This document shows, one piece after another, positions 44,502 through 53,762 of a stretch of DNA of 64,000 nucleotides. Source of the stretch: Pelagihabitans sp963710535. GTDB taxonomy: Bacteria; Bacteroidota; Bacteroidia; Flavobacteriales; Flavobacteriaceae. The stretch lies in NCBI GenBank assembly GCA_963710535.1, contig CAVQAW010000003.1, positions 1,116,001 through 1,180,000 of the forward strand, written 5' to 3'. The notes beneath the pieces were generated by a model that ran no database searches, was not told the origin of the DNA, and saw nothing but the letters and a program-made list of their open reading frames with translations. Both the position numbers and the translations under genes were made by a program. The stretch's first letter is position 1. The number at the start of each line of letters is the position of its first letter.

Positions 44502-44595
44502 GCCTTAGGGCAACCGATCACTTTGGCCGAAGAGATGGCCCCATTTGACCCGAGGGAAGGGTCAAGTCATCGCCCTAAAATTCTCTACCCTTGGT

Positions 44596-44892
44596 TCAAA
44601 TGTATTCGTTCAATATGCCAATAAGGGTATTGGCATCCTGTTCGCCGCTTTGGCGCCATACCATCTCCCCTTTTTTGTAGATCATCAAAGTAGGCAGCCC
44701 TTTGACACGCAGGGCTTGGGACAATTCCTTATTCTTATCAACATCTATCTTGATAATCTTGCCTTTATCGCCCAAAGCGGCCGCAACATCTCGCAGTACA
44801 GGATGCATGGCAGTAGATTGTTCGTTCCATTCCGCATAGAAATCGAGCAGTACCGGAACCTTGGCATCTATCAGTTCACCAAATTTTGACAT
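44596..44892 (-). CDS. Thioredoxin-fold protein lacking cysteines
   Basis: The 98-residue protein has the thioredoxin fold pattern: V-L-L-D-F-Y-A-E-W leading into the active-site position, I-I-K-I-D-V-D-K-N, the cis-proline loop G-L-P67-T-L-M, and a final helix. The catalytic W-C-G-P-C is replaced by W22-N-E-Q-S26, and no cysteine occurs anywhere in the protein. It therefore cannot perform dithiol redox chemistry and is more likely a binding or chaperone-like partner. No signal peptide, so cytoplasmic. A TACATTTG box (44916-44923) precedes the ATG by 24 bases. The hairpin TTGACCC/GGGTCAA (44545-44565) downstream lacks a T-run. Confidence 0.85.
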   Translation of the reverse strand: MSKFGELIDAKVPVLLDFYAEWNEQSTAMHPVLRDVAAALGDKGKIIKIDVDKNKELSQALRVKGLPTLMIYKKGEMVWRQSGEQDANTLIGILNEYI

Positions 44893-44915
44893 ATTTGAAT
44901 CATTGGGTTATTGAC

Positions 44916-44923
44916 CAAATGTA
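44916..44923 (-). promoter_or_regulatory. -7 promoter box of the thioredoxin-like gene
   Basis: TACATTTG on the minus strand matches TAnnTTTG exactly, 24 bases before the ATG at 44892. No -33 TTTG at the right distance. Confidence 0.42.
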
Positions 44924-44984
44924 GTAAAAAATGTTAAATCGCTCTACCCCTGGAAAGATTTGTGGTATGGGCAGCGAGTTAAAA

Positions 44985-46214
44985 TCATGTTAATGAGCTT
45001 TTTTTTAAGGTAATCACAGTGATTTCGGGCCAAATTCCAACTCTTCCGGGATATCCCAGAAAGCCAAATCCACGATTAACGTTGATGTACTGTCCCATCT
45101 CTTCATAGATGCCCGCCCATTGCTTATAGCGCCATTTCACCGGACTCCATTTGAACCACCCGGGAATTTCTATACCAAATTGCATCCCATGGGTATGGCC
45201 GCTGAGCGTCAGGTGATAATGATATTCGTCAGGGATCACGACCGCCTCCCAATGTGAGGGATCATGGCTCATCAAGATTTTGAAATCGTTTTTATCGATA
45301 TTGGCCACCGCCTTTTTTAAATCGCCCGCTTTCTTGAATCCGCCCTTGCCCCAATTTTCGACCCCTATCAATGCGATTCGGTCGTTCCCTTTTTGCAGGT
45401 ACCTGCTTTCGTTCAACAAAAGATCGAAGCCCAGTTCGCGTTGCATCTGCTTCAAATCTGCGAGGTTTTGTGCTTTTTCCTCCGGCGTATCCCAGTCGAC
45501 ATAGTCGCCGTAATCATGGTTCCCCAGTACCGAAAAAACGCCATCTTTCGCTTTCAAGGTGGCAAATAGCGATTTCCAGGGGACCATTTCCTCGGTTTTG
45601 TTGTTCACCAAATCGCCGGTGAACAAAATCGCGTCACTGCCTTGGTCGTTTACCAAATTGACGGCATATTCGAGCTTTTTCCTATTGTCGAAGCTGCCAC
45701 TGTGGATATCCGATATTTGGGTGATTTGATAATTGTGGAATCCCTCGGGCAAGTCGTCGAACGCCATTTCATACTTGAGCACCTTATAATTATACTTGCC
45801 TTTGTACATGCCCAGCAAAAGCGCCCCAAAGGGCACAGCCGCGATCCCCATGGCGATCAGGCTCAAAAAACGCCGTCGTTCGGGGAATGTGAATTCCTTG
45901 GTCGTTCCGAATAGCTTGGTATACATTCCGGCAAGTAGCCTGAACAAGTCTTCAGAAAACAGAAATATGACGGTGATGATTTTGAAGGTGAGCATGGTCA
46001 GCAAAAAGCCGAACGCATAACTTTTGGGTCGGCTCAATACCCTTCCGGATTCATCGCCGATCGTAAATTGATATAGAAAATTGGCCAGTACCAACAAGGA
46101 GAGCGCAATAAAAGTATAATACACCCATGGATATCGCGTCGTGGTTTTTATGGCCTGCAGGGCATAGAAGCCCAATATGAGATAAATGGCGATAAAAATG
46201 ACCCAACGCAGCAT
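44985..46214 (-). CDS. Membrane-anchored metallophosphoesterase
   Basis: The 409-residue protein has about four N-terminal membrane segments (roughly residues 1-125) followed by a calcineurin-like metallophosphoesterase domain. All metal-binding motifs are present: S-D-I-H (about 170), G-D-L-V-N (about 202), G-N-H-D (about 228), M-S-H-D and the G-H-T-H motif near 322. This layout is that of YkuE/YaeI-type enzymes; YaeI of E. coli acts on lipid A intermediates, but the substrate here is not known. The ATG at 46214 begins directly at the first membrane helix. Confidence 0.87.
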   Translation of the reverse strand: MLRWVIFIAIYLILGFYALQAIKTTTRYPWVYYTFIALSLLVLANFLYQFTIGDESGRVLSRPKSYAFGFLLTMLTFKIITVIFLFSEDLFRLLAGMYTKLFGTTKEFTFPERRRFLSLIAMGIAAVPFGALLLGMYKGKYNYKVLKYEMAFDDLPEGFHNYQITQISDIHSGSFDNRKKLEYAVNLVNDQGSDAILFTGDLVNNKTEEMVPWKSLFATLKAKDGVFSVLGNHDYGDYVDWDTPEEKAQNLADLKQMQRELGFDLLLNESRYLQKGNDRIALIGVENWGKGGFKKAGDLKKAVANIDKNDFKILMSHDPSHWEAVVIPDEYHYHLTLSGHTHGMQFGIEIPGWFKWSPVKWRYKQWAGIYEEMGQYINVNRGFGFLGYPGRVGIWPEITVITLKKSSLT

Positions 46215-46268
46215 TTCTTTTTATTGCAAATATATTTGTTTGGAGGCGGACATAGGGTCTTTTTCAAT

Positions 46269-46991
46269 TTATTTAACGCCCGCGACCACTTTTTGAATCG
46301 TTTCCATATCGGTGATCGCCATGGCGCCTTCTTCCATAAACCGCATAGAGTTCATCGATATTTTCTGAGCTGCTGCAAGATTCTGGACCAGTTTTGTGCC
46401 CGATAGGTGGATGACCCTAAAGCCTTTCTCCTTGAACATTGCCGCGTTTTCGATTCCAACGCCACCCCCAGGCATCACCACGGTATGCGTGGCCCGTTTG
46501 AGCAGTGCCTCCAGCAGTGCTAGACCATCCTGAGCCGATTTTTGTTGCCCCGAACTCAGGACATAGTCGACCTTCAAATTCTCCAATTCCTGAAAGGTTT
46601 CCAGGGGGTGCTTCACCCAGTCGAACGCCCTGTGAAAGGTAAATGCCAAATTTCCGGATGCCCGCATAAGTTCGGCGGTACGTTCCCTGTCCATAGTGAA
46701 ATCGCGATTCAGTATGCCTGAAACGATCCCGTCAAATCCCAGTTCAACACATAACCGTATGTCGCGCAACATCACTTCGAACTCGGTTTTGGCATAGGTA
46801 AAGTCGCCACTTCTGGGTCGGATCAGAACATGGACGGGAATCTTGACCTGTTCCTTTATCATTTTTAGGAGCCCATAAGAAGGGGTAACGCCGCCCACCC
46901 CCAACTCGGAGCAGAGCTCAATTCGATCGGCCCCGCCCTTTTCGGCATTTAAGGCAGATTGCAAAGAATTGGCACAGACTTCTACGCGCAT
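46269..46991 (-). CDS. cutC: CutC family protein
   Basis: The 240-residue protein is a TIM-barrel member of the CutC family, with the N-terminal motif E-V-C-A-N-S-L-Q-S-A, G-G-A-D-R-I-E-L-C-S-E-L, V-H-V-L-I-R-P-R-S-G-D-F and V-M-P-G-G-G-V. CutC was named for copper homeostasis in E. coli, although later work questions a direct copper role. It is cytoplasmic. The ATG at 46991 is divergent from the glycosylasparaginase gene with 41 bases between the two starts, so they may share a regulatory region. Confidence 0.92.
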   Translation of the reverse strand: MRVEVCANSLQSALNAEKGGADRIELCSELGVGGVTPSYGLLKMIKEQVKIPVHVLIRPRSGDFTYAKTEFEVMLRDIRLCVELGFDGIVSGILNRDFTMDRERTAELMRASGNLAFTFHRAFDWVKHPLETFQELENLKVDYVLSSGQQKSAQDGLALLEALLKRATHTVVMPGGGVGIENAAMFKEKGFRVIHLSGTKLVQNLAAAQKISMNSMRFMEEGAMAITDMETIQKVVAGVK

Positions 46992-47032
46992 TTACTTATA
47001 TTTAGAGCCCTAAAAATAACCATCCTCAGGGC

Positions 47033-48025
47033 ATGAAACGAAGAAACTTCCTTAAAAATTCGACCATCGGAACAGCGGCGATGCTTTCGACCCCAATGTT
47101 GGCCGCTGCCGCAGTGCCCGAAGAGGCGTCACCTGCAGAAAACCACGCTAAGAAAAAAAATATACCCATCGTGATCTGTACCTGGGATTTCCACCAAGCT
47201 TCAGCAAAAGCTTGGTCGGTCCTAAAGGAGGGTGGGAACGCTTTGGACGCAGTGGAACAGGGTGTTATGATGGAGGAGGCCGACGCCGAAAACCAGACCG
47301 TGGGTCTTGGCGGAAGGCCGGACCGGGACGGCAATGTAACGCTGGATGCCTGCATTATGGACAAAGATGGCAATTGTGGTGCCGTGCTCTGTCTCCAAAA
47401 TATCGAACATCCCGTTTCGGTGGCCCGAAAAGTAATGGAATCTACCCCCCATGTGATGTTGGCCGGCAAGGGTGCGGAACAGTTTGCCTATGAAATGGGT
47501 TTTCAAAAGACTTCCCTCTTAACCGAAAAATCGAAACAGGAATGGTTGGATTGGAAAAAGACATCGCTTTACCAGCCCATCATCAACATCGAAAACCACG
47601 ATACCATAGGGATGTTGGCCATTGACGGGAACGGCGATATTGCCGGTGCCTGTACCACCAGTGGCATGGCCTACAAAATGGCAGGACGTGTGGGCGATTC
47701 CCCGATCATCGGGGCGGGTCTATTTGTCGACAATACGGTGGGGGGCGCCACGGCTACCGGCGTGGGGGAAGAAGTGGTTCGCACCGTGGGCAGCTTTTTG
47801 ATCGTGGAGCTCATGCGGCAAGGCAAATCGCCACAGGAAGCCTGCGAGGAAGGGGTGAAACGCATCATTGCCAAAAATGGCGACCGACTTGATTTTCAGA
47901 TCGGGTTTATCGCAATCAACAAGGAAGGGCAAACCGGAGGCTTTTGCATCCAGCCGGGGTTTACCTACAGAACCTATTCCGCGGAAGGGCATGTGAACAA
48001 CCCCTCGGCGTCTTACCTCAAATAA
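47033..48025 (+). CDS. N4-(beta-N-acetylglucosaminyl)-L-asparaginase (glycosylasparaginase), Tat-exported
   Basis: This N-terminal nucleophile hydrolase cleaves the bond between asparagine and N-acetylglucosamine, the last step in breaking down N-linked glycoproteins. The 330-residue precursor has a twin-arginine signal (K-R-R-N-F-L-K, then an alanine-rich core to about residue 27). The self-cleavage site is H-D190/T191-I-G-M, where T191 becomes the catalytic nucleophile; the R-V-G-D-S-P-I-I-G-A-G substrate loop follows. The related enzyme of Elizabethkingia (Flavobacterium) meningoseptica is well characterised, and residues match it in these motifs. The gene stands alone, 47 bases before polA. 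Confidence 0.92.
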   Translation: MKRRNFLKNSTIGTAAMLSTPMLAAAAVPEEASPAENHAKKKNIPIVICTWDFHQASAKAWSVLKEGGNALDAVEQGVMMEEADAENQTVGLGGRPDRDGNVTLDACIMDKDGNCGAVLCLQNIEHPVSVARKVMESTPHVMLAGKGAEQFAYEMGFQKTSLLTEKSKQEWLDWKKTSLYQPIINIENHDTIGMLAIDGNGDIAGACTTSGMAYKMAGRVGDSPIIGAGLFVDNTVGGATATGVGEEVVRTVGSFLIVELMRQGKSPQEACEEGVKRIIAKNGDRLDFQIGFIAINKEGQTGGFCIQPGFTYRTYSAEGHVNNPSASYLK

Positions 48026-48072
48026 TTAAAAACGATCAATGATTTGGATGTATTTCCATAACAATATCAATA

Positions 48073-50913
48073 ATGGCTGAACAGAAACGACTTTTTTTAC
48101 TAGATGCTTATGCACTTATCTTCCGGGGGTATTATGCCCTGATCAAGAATCCCAGGATCAATTCGAAGGGTCTCGATACCTCCGCCATTCTGGGGTTCAT
48201 GAATTCATTGTTCGATGTGATCAAACGGGAACGGCCCGATCACCTAGCGGTTTGTTTCGATAAAGGAGGCAGTGCCGAACGTACCGAAATGTTTGCCGAA
48301 TATAAGGCCAATCGTGACGAGACCCCCGACGCGATTCGGGTCGCGGTTCCCTTCATACAGGACATCCTAAAAGCCATGCACATTCCCGTTGTGGTTTTGG
48401 ATGGCTGGGAAGCGGACGACATTATTGGCACCCTTGCCAAACAAGCCGAAAAGGAAGATTATAAGGTATTCATGGTGACGCCAGATAAGGACTTTGGGCA
48501 ATTGGTATCGGAGAATATTTTCATGTACCGGCCAGCCCGAATGGGAAATGGGATTGAAATTTGGGGCATCCCCGAAGTGCAAAAACGATTTGGGGTAGAG
48601 CGCCCCGAACAGGTCATCGATTACCTGGGCATGATGGGGGACGCCAGCGACAATATCCCCGGACTTCCGGGCGTGGGCGACAAAACGGCCAAACAATTCA
48701 TCGCGCAATTCGGTTCCATGGAAAATCTATTTGCCAACACCGATAAGTTGAAGGGGAAAATGAAGGAACGCGTCGAAGAAAACAAGGAACTGGGCATACT
48801 TTCCAAAAAATTGGCGACCATTTGTACCGATTGCGACGTGCGCTTCGATGCCAAAGACTATGAATTGTCGATGCCGGATACGGATAAGGTCCAGGAAATA
48901 TTCGAGTCCCTAGAATTCAGAAGGCTAAAAGATCAGTTCATCAAAATTTTTTCGGGCGAATTGGAGGAGAGCCCAGCCCAGGTCACCAGCACGGAAACGG
49001 GAAAAAAACAGGCGGCGCAAGCTGCGGGCAGCGGCCAGTTTTCACTGTTCGGCAATAGTGAAGGAGAGGCGGCGGCCACCATCAAGGATGTCTCGAGCCG
49101 CAAAACCATCCAGGAGGTTCCACACGTTTATCAGAGCGTGGCCCAAGGTATGGCGATGAAGCTTTTCATTCAAAATTTGATGAAGCAAACTTCCGTTTGT
49201 TTCGATACCGAAACCACCTCTTTGAACCCATTGGAAGCCGAACTGGTGGGTATCGCCTTTTCATGGGAAAAGGGAAAGGGATTTTATATCCCATTCCCCC
49301 CTGAACGGAAGATAGCCCAGGACATCATCACACAGCTAAGTCCATTTTTTGACGCCGAGCACATCGAAAAGATCGGGCAGAATCTCAAATACGACATCAA
49401 GGTACTTCATAAATACGGAATCCGCGTGAAGGGCAAATGTTTCGATACCATGTTGGCTCATTACCTCATCAATCCCGATATGAGACACAATATGGATGTG
49501 CTGGCGGAAACCTATTTGAACTATACGCCCGTTTCGATTACCGAACTTATAGGAAAAAAAGGCAAGAACCAGCTGAACATGCGCGATGTGCCGCTGGAAC
49601 AACAAACCGAATATGCCGTGGAAGACGCCGACGTCACCTTTCAACTGGCACAACATTTGAAACCCGAACTTAAGGAAGCCCAAACCGATACCTTGTTCGA
49701 TGACATCGAAATACCGCTGTTGCATGTGCTGGCCGATATGGAGCTGGAAGGCATCAAATTGGACGAGAAGTTCTTAAAATCCCTATCGAAAGACCTCGAC
49801 AGCGATATCTTGCATTTGGAAGAAAAAATCTACAGGGAAGCCGGGGAAAAATTCAATATTGGATCGCCGAAGCAATTGGGCGAAATTTTATTCGACAAAC
49901 TCAAATTGATCGATAAGCCCAAGAAAACGAAGACCGGGCAATATTCCACCGCGGAAGACGTGCTCTCCTATTTGGCCAAAGACCACGAAATCATCCGCGA
50001 TGTGCTGGAGTACCGAGGCCTCTCCAAATTGAAGAGCACCTATGTCGATGCGCTGCCCTTGCAGGTGGAGCCCTCGACCGGAAGGATCCATACCGATTAT
50101 ATGCAGACCGTTGCGGCCACGGGAAGGTTGAGCAGCAACAATCCGAACCTCCAGAACATCCCCATCAGAACCGAAAGAGGGCGCGAAGTACGCAAGGCCT
50201 TCGTGCCACGGGATGAAAACCACGTTTTGCTTTCGGCGGATTACTCCCAAATAGAGCTGCGGATCATCGCTGCGCTCAGTGATGAGACCACCATGATAGA
50301 AGCCTTTAAAAATGGTGAAGATATCCATGCCTCCACCGCCTCCAAGGTTTTCAATATACCGCTAAAAGAGGTCACCAGGGAACAACGGAGCAATGCCAAA
50401 ACCGTGAACTTCGGCATTATTTATGGTGTCTCGGCCTTTGGGCTGAGCAACCAGACCGACCTTTCGCGCTCGGAAGCAAAAGATTTGATCGATACCTATT
50501 ATAAAACCTACCCTAAATTGCGCAACTACATCAGTGAGCAGATCGATTTTGCAAGGGAACATGGCTATGTTCAGACCGTGCTGGGGAGAAGGCGATATCT
50601 GAAAGACATCAACGGGGCCAACCAAGTGGTACGCGGGGCAGCGGAACGTAATGCGGTCAACGCCCCAATACAGGGGAGCGCAGCTGACATCATTAAAATT
50701 GCAATGATCAATATCCACCGTAAATTGACCGAAGGCAACTACAAGAGCAAGATGCTGCTGCAGGTGCATGATGAATTGGTGTTCGATATGTACAAACCCG
50801 AACTCGAAATGCTCAAGCCGATCATCAAGTCGGAAATGGAACATGCCTATACATTGGCCGTGCCGCTCGATGTGGAAATGGGCGCCGGCAACAATTGGTT
50901 GGAGGCCCATTGA
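48073..50913 (+). CDS. polA: DNA polymerase I
   Basis: PolA fills gaps and removes RNA primers in replication and repair. The 946-residue protein has all three domains: an N-terminal 5'-3' exonuclease (about 1-290) with D-G-W-E-A-D-D-I-I-G and G-D-A-S-D-N-I-P-G, a 3'-5' proofreading exonuclease whose active-site acids are intact (F-D378-T-E380-T), and the polymerase domain with motif A D723-Y-S-Q-I-E-L-R and motif C V-H-D900-E-L-V-F. A low-complexity linker (about 297-345) joins the first two domains. ATG at 48073. Confidence 0.97.
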   Translation: MAEQKRLFLLDAYALIFRGYYALIKNPRINSKGLDTSAILGFMNSLFDVIKRERPDHLAVCFDKGGSAERTEMFAEYKANRDETPDAIRVAVPFIQDILKAMHIPVVVLDGWEADDIIGTLAKQAEKEDYKVFMVTPDKDFGQLVSENIFMYRPARMGNGIEIWGIPEVQKRFGVERPEQVIDYLGMMGDASDNIPGLPGVGDKTAKQFIAQFGSMENLFANTDKLKGKMKERVEENKELGILSKKLATICTDCDVRFDAKDYELSMPDTDKVQEIFESLEFRRLKDQFIKIFSGELEESPAQVTSTETGKKQAAQAAGSGQFSLFGNSEGEAAATIKDVSSRKTIQEVPHVYQSVAQGMAMKLFIQNLMKQTSVCFDTETTSLNPLEAELVGIAFSWEKGKGFYIPFPPERKIAQDIITQLSPFFDAEHIEKIGQNLKYDIKVLHKYGIRVKGKCFDTMLAHYLINPDMRHNMDVLAETYLNYTPVSITELIGKKGKNQLNMRDVPLEQQTEYAVEDADVTFQLAQHLKPELKEAQTDTLFDDIEIPLLHVLADMELEGIKLDEKFLKSLSKDLDSDILHLEEKIYREAGEKFNIGSPKQLGEILFDKLKLIDKPKKTKTGQYSTAEDVLSYLAKDHEIIRDVLEYRGLSKLKSTYVDALPLQVEPSTGRIHTDYMQTVAATGRLSSNNPNLQNIPIRTERGREVRKAFVPRDENHVLLSADYSQIELRIIAALSDETTMIEAFKNGEDIHASTASKVFNIPLKEVTREQRSNAKTVNFGIIYGVSAFGLSNQTDLSRSEAKDLIDTYYKTYPKLRNYISEQIDFAREHGYVQTVLGRRRYLKDINGANQVVRGAAERNAVNAPIQGSAADIIKIAMINIHRKLTEGNYKSKMLLQVHDELVFDMYKPELEMLKPIIKSEMEHAYTLAVPLDVEMGAGNNWLEAH

Positions 50914-50984
50914 TACTAAAACGCAAGATTTTGCGTTGCTTAGCTGGAGGTTGTCCCCACATCCGGCAACCTTCAGGTCTTGAG

Positions 50985-51332
50985 ATGAAACGACTCCTAT
51001 TCATGATCTTAATCAGCACCTTATGGTGCAATACTTCCCATGCCCAAAATGTTGGGCCCAACAGTGCGTCCATTGCCCAGGAAACGGAAAAACTGAAAAT
51101 CAAGGTGTTTCCCAACCCCGCGTCGCATACGGTGAACGTGCTGGGATTGGCGAACAGCGATAAAGCGACCATACGCTTGACAGAAATGTCGGGAAATACG
51201 GTGCAAGAATACCGGTGGGCCATACAGAATAATGCCGTCAGCCTACCGATTGCAGATCTGGACCCTGGAATTTATATGATCCTTATCCGTTCCGGATCGC
51301 AGGAAATAAGTGTTAAATTTTTCAAGCAGTAG
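50985..51332 (+). CDS. Mini type IX secretion cargo protein: signal peptide plus sorting domain
   Basis: The 115-residue product has a Sec signal peptide (M-K-R-L-L-F..., cleaved near S-H-A-Q at 18-21) and, from about residue 36 to the end, a type A T9SS C-terminal sorting domain: K-V-F-P-N-P-A-S-H-T-V-N-V near 40-52, a D-L-D-P-G-I-Y-M-I strand and a final K-F-F-K-Q. Only about 15 residues separate the two, so there is almost no cargo. The ATG at 50985 is preferred over an upstream in-frame start that overlaps polA and lacks signal character. Convergent with the TonB receptor gene (11 bases between stops). Confidence 0.8.
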   Translation: MKRLLFMILISTLWCNTSHAQNVGPNSASIAQETEKLKIKVFPNPASHTVNVLGLANSDKATIRLTEMSGNTVQEYRWAIQNNAVSLPIADLDPGIYMILIRSGSQEISVKFFKQ

Positions 51333-51343
51333 CCGGTCGTTTG

Positions 51344-53755
51344 CTAATCGAACACGAAGTTATAGGTAACCGCGAAAAGCGGACTGTTCATCACCGAAAG
51401 TTCATAGGTCCCAAGGGGGCTCCCTAAAAATATTTCGGTATCCACCCCATCTTGGCGTTGTGAATAGTATAGGTTAAAAGGGTTCCGTCTGCTATACACA
51501 TTGTAAACGGTAAATGTCCAATCCCCAACCCATCTCCTGTTCGGGTTTTTTCCATATTTGATCTTCCAGGAAAAATCCAAACGATGATAGGGTCGAAGTC
51601 TTGCATTGTTCCTTTCTATAAAAATGGGGACATTGATATTTTCAAGGGCAAAAACACTGTTGGCCACGGTATAGGGCCGACCGCTTTGGGCGGTGAAATT
51701 GAAGCTCCAGGTATTGTACTGGTCCCCTTCGATGTTCAGGGTACCGTTGAAAACGTGGGGCCGATCGAAATCGGAGGGATATTGTTGGTTGTTGTTCACG
51801 CGGTCGGCCAATTTTTCGTTCTGTGATTGCAGGAGGCTCCTTGAATAGGTATAATTGAACCAGCCGTTGAGCGTCCCCCTGATTTTCTTAAAACTCAGTT
51901 CCGCTCCATAGGCTTCCCCGGTCGCGGTTACCACGTCCCTCTCTATGAATTCCTCAAGAAAAAAATCGGCGCCCGGTTTGTATGTCAAATTGTTCTTCGA
52001 TGACCTATAATAGCCTTCAATGCCAATTTCTATCGTATTATCGCTATTGCTCTTATAGATTCCCAACCCGTAGGTATCACTTTGCTGCGGCTTTATTTTG
52101 GGGTCGGCCGTTTTCCAGCGCGAGGTCGGCAAAGGGGTCGTTGTATTGTATATATTTTGGAGGTATTGGTTGGTTCGGGCATAACTTGCCTTTATCGAGG
52201 AGCGTTCCCCTAGTTTGAAATTCGCCCCCAATCTTGGTTCCAAGCTGTTGTACGTTTTTACGGCGTCGCCCTTTCCAAAAACGGTCGAACCGATCAAATC
52301 GCCAGACACATCGTCAAAAGTCGCCTCAACATAAGGGCCTACAAAAACATAGTGGTTGAATCGAAGTCCGGCCGAAAATGCCACTTGTTCAATGGGCTTC
52401 CAATTAAGGTTCCCATAGCCCGACAGTTCATAACTGGTCTCGGTTTCGAGTTTTACCGGTACGATACTGTTTCCCGTTCCCGGGTCTAAGGTGCCCGGAC
52501 TGATGCGATATTGATTGGCCTGGATGCCCCCATAATAATCGACTTGTTCTGACAGTGTTTTCGAATATTCAGAAATGAAACTCAAGTAGTTTATCTGGGA
52601 TTCATAAAGGATCTCATTGTCGTTGTCCTGTTCCGGAAAAATGGTCTTAGGGGTGTAATTGCTATACACCAGAATGTTCTTCAGGTTCGATTCATCTTTA
52701 AAGGTATGGATCCAATTCAGGGTGCCGTTCAATGTCTGGAGATCGTATTGGTTGTTATCCGCATTGATGTTCTCGACCTGCGTAAGCAAGTCCAACTGAT
52801 AGAAATCCTTGCTGAAAAAGCCGGTGAACGATACCTGATCGTTATCGGTGGGCAAATAGAGCAATTTCATGGTACCGTCATAAAAATTCGCTTTGGTGTC
52901 TTTTAGCCTTTCGGACAATAATGGCAACAAAAATCCGGTCAGGCCGGCCCTACCACCTAAATTGAGCATAAGCTTGTCTTTAACCAAAGGGGTTTCTATA
53001 GCTAGCCTACTTGAAACGATGCCCACACCGCCGGAAATCCTGGTTTTGTCAACGTAAGGATTCTTGACCTTGATATCCAAAACAGAGGTGATCCTTCCCC
53101 CATATCGGGCAGGGATATTGGCCCTGTAAAGATCTACGGTAGAGACGACTTCCGGTGTAAAAACCGAAAAAAGGCCGAAAAGATGGGTGGGGTTAAATAC
53201 GGGTGCATAGTCGAAGAGCAGCAGGTTCTGATCTAAGGATCCCCCTCGAACGGAAAGGCCATTGCTTACCTCGCCGGCGTTGTTCACCCCAGCCAGCAAG
53301 GTCATGCCCCGCAGCACATCGAATTCCCCCACTGCGGCCGGTATTTTTTTGAGTTCCTGGGCATCAAGTTGCAGTGCCCCCATTTGTGGCGTTTCCACGA
53401 TATCCGTACGCCGTTTCGCCCTTACGATCACTTCCGACAACTGTTCTTCCTCTTCATCCAAAGCCACTTTGATCAAGGTGGTTTTGTTCAATAATACACT
53501 GCGGAACTGGTCTTTGAACCCGATAAAAGAAACGGTGATGTTGTAGGTATTTCTCGGCAGATTGATCGAAAAGTTCCCCGCAGCATCGGTGACGCCCCCG
53601 GAAGAACCTGGTTTAATGATGATTTCTGCACCTTCCAAAGGCAATCCGCTGGCCGCGGACACCACTTCAAAAGTGAGTCCGAAGTCTTGGGCCCTGACAA
53701 ACAGCAAATTGAAAAAAATTAAAATCAGACAAGTGGTTTTGGTCATTTTGGTCAT
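51344..53755 (-). CDS. TonB-dependent outer-membrane receptor with N-terminal carboxypeptidase-like domain
   Basis: The 803-residue protein has a signal peptide (1-22), a carboxypeptidase-regulatory-like (CarboxypepD_reg) beta domain (about 25-110), a plug domain (about 120-235) with N-G-L-S-V-R-G-G-S-L-D-Q-N, and a 22-strand type beta-barrel ending in a C-terminal aromatic-rich strand (F-A-V-T-Y-N-F-V-F-D). It imports a ligand across the outer membrane using TonB energy. Unlike SusC there is no SusD partner; instead two DUF4249 lipoproteins lie upstream, the nearer ending 7 bases before this start. The ligand is unknown. ATG at 53755 or the next ATG (53746). Confidence 0.9.
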   Translation of the reverse strand: MTKMTKTTCLILIFFNLLFVRAQDFGLTFEVVSAASGLPLEGAEIIIKPGSSGGVTDAAGNFSINLPRNTYNITVSFIGFKDQFRSVLLNKTTLIKVALDEEEEQLSEVIVRAKRRTDIVETPQMGALQLDAQELKKIPAAVGEFDVLRGMTLLAGVNNAGEVSNGLSVRGGSLDQNLLLFDYAPVFNPTHLFGLFSVFTPEVVSTVDLYRANIPARYGGRITSVLDIKVKNPYVDKTRISGGVGIVSSRLAIETPLVKDKLMLNLGGRAGLTGFLLPLLSERLKDTKANFYDGTMKLLYLPTDNDQVSFTGFFSKDFYQLDLLTQVENINADNNQYDLQTLNGTLNWIHTFKDESNLKNILVYSNYTPKTIFPEQDNDNEILYESQINYLSFISEYSKTLSEQVDYYGGIQANQYRISPGTLDPGTGNSIVPVKLETETSYELSGYGNLNWKPIEQVAFSAGLRFNHYVFVGPYVEATFDDVSGDLIGSTVFGKGDAVKTYNSLEPRLGANFKLGERSSIKASYARTNQYLQNIYNTTTPLPTSRWKTADPKIKPQQSDTYGLGIYKSNSDNTIEIGIEGYYRSSKNNLTYKPGADFFLEEFIERDVVTATGEAYGAELSFKKIRGTLNGWFNYTYSRSLLQSQNEKLADRVNNNQQYPSDFDRPHVFNGTLNIEGDQYNTWSFNFTAQSGRPYTVANSVFALENINVPIFIERNNARLRPYHRLDFSWKIKYGKNPNRRWVGDWTFTVYNVYSRRNPFNLYYSQRQDGVDTEIFLGSPLGTYELSVMNSPLFAVTYNFVFD

Positions 53756-53762
53756 TTCAAAA

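Noticed and set aside
44545..44565. TTGACCC/GGGTCAA hairpin between the DUF2723 and thioredoxin-like genes
   Set aside because: Seven-bp stem without a T-run on either strand; not convincing as a terminator on its own.
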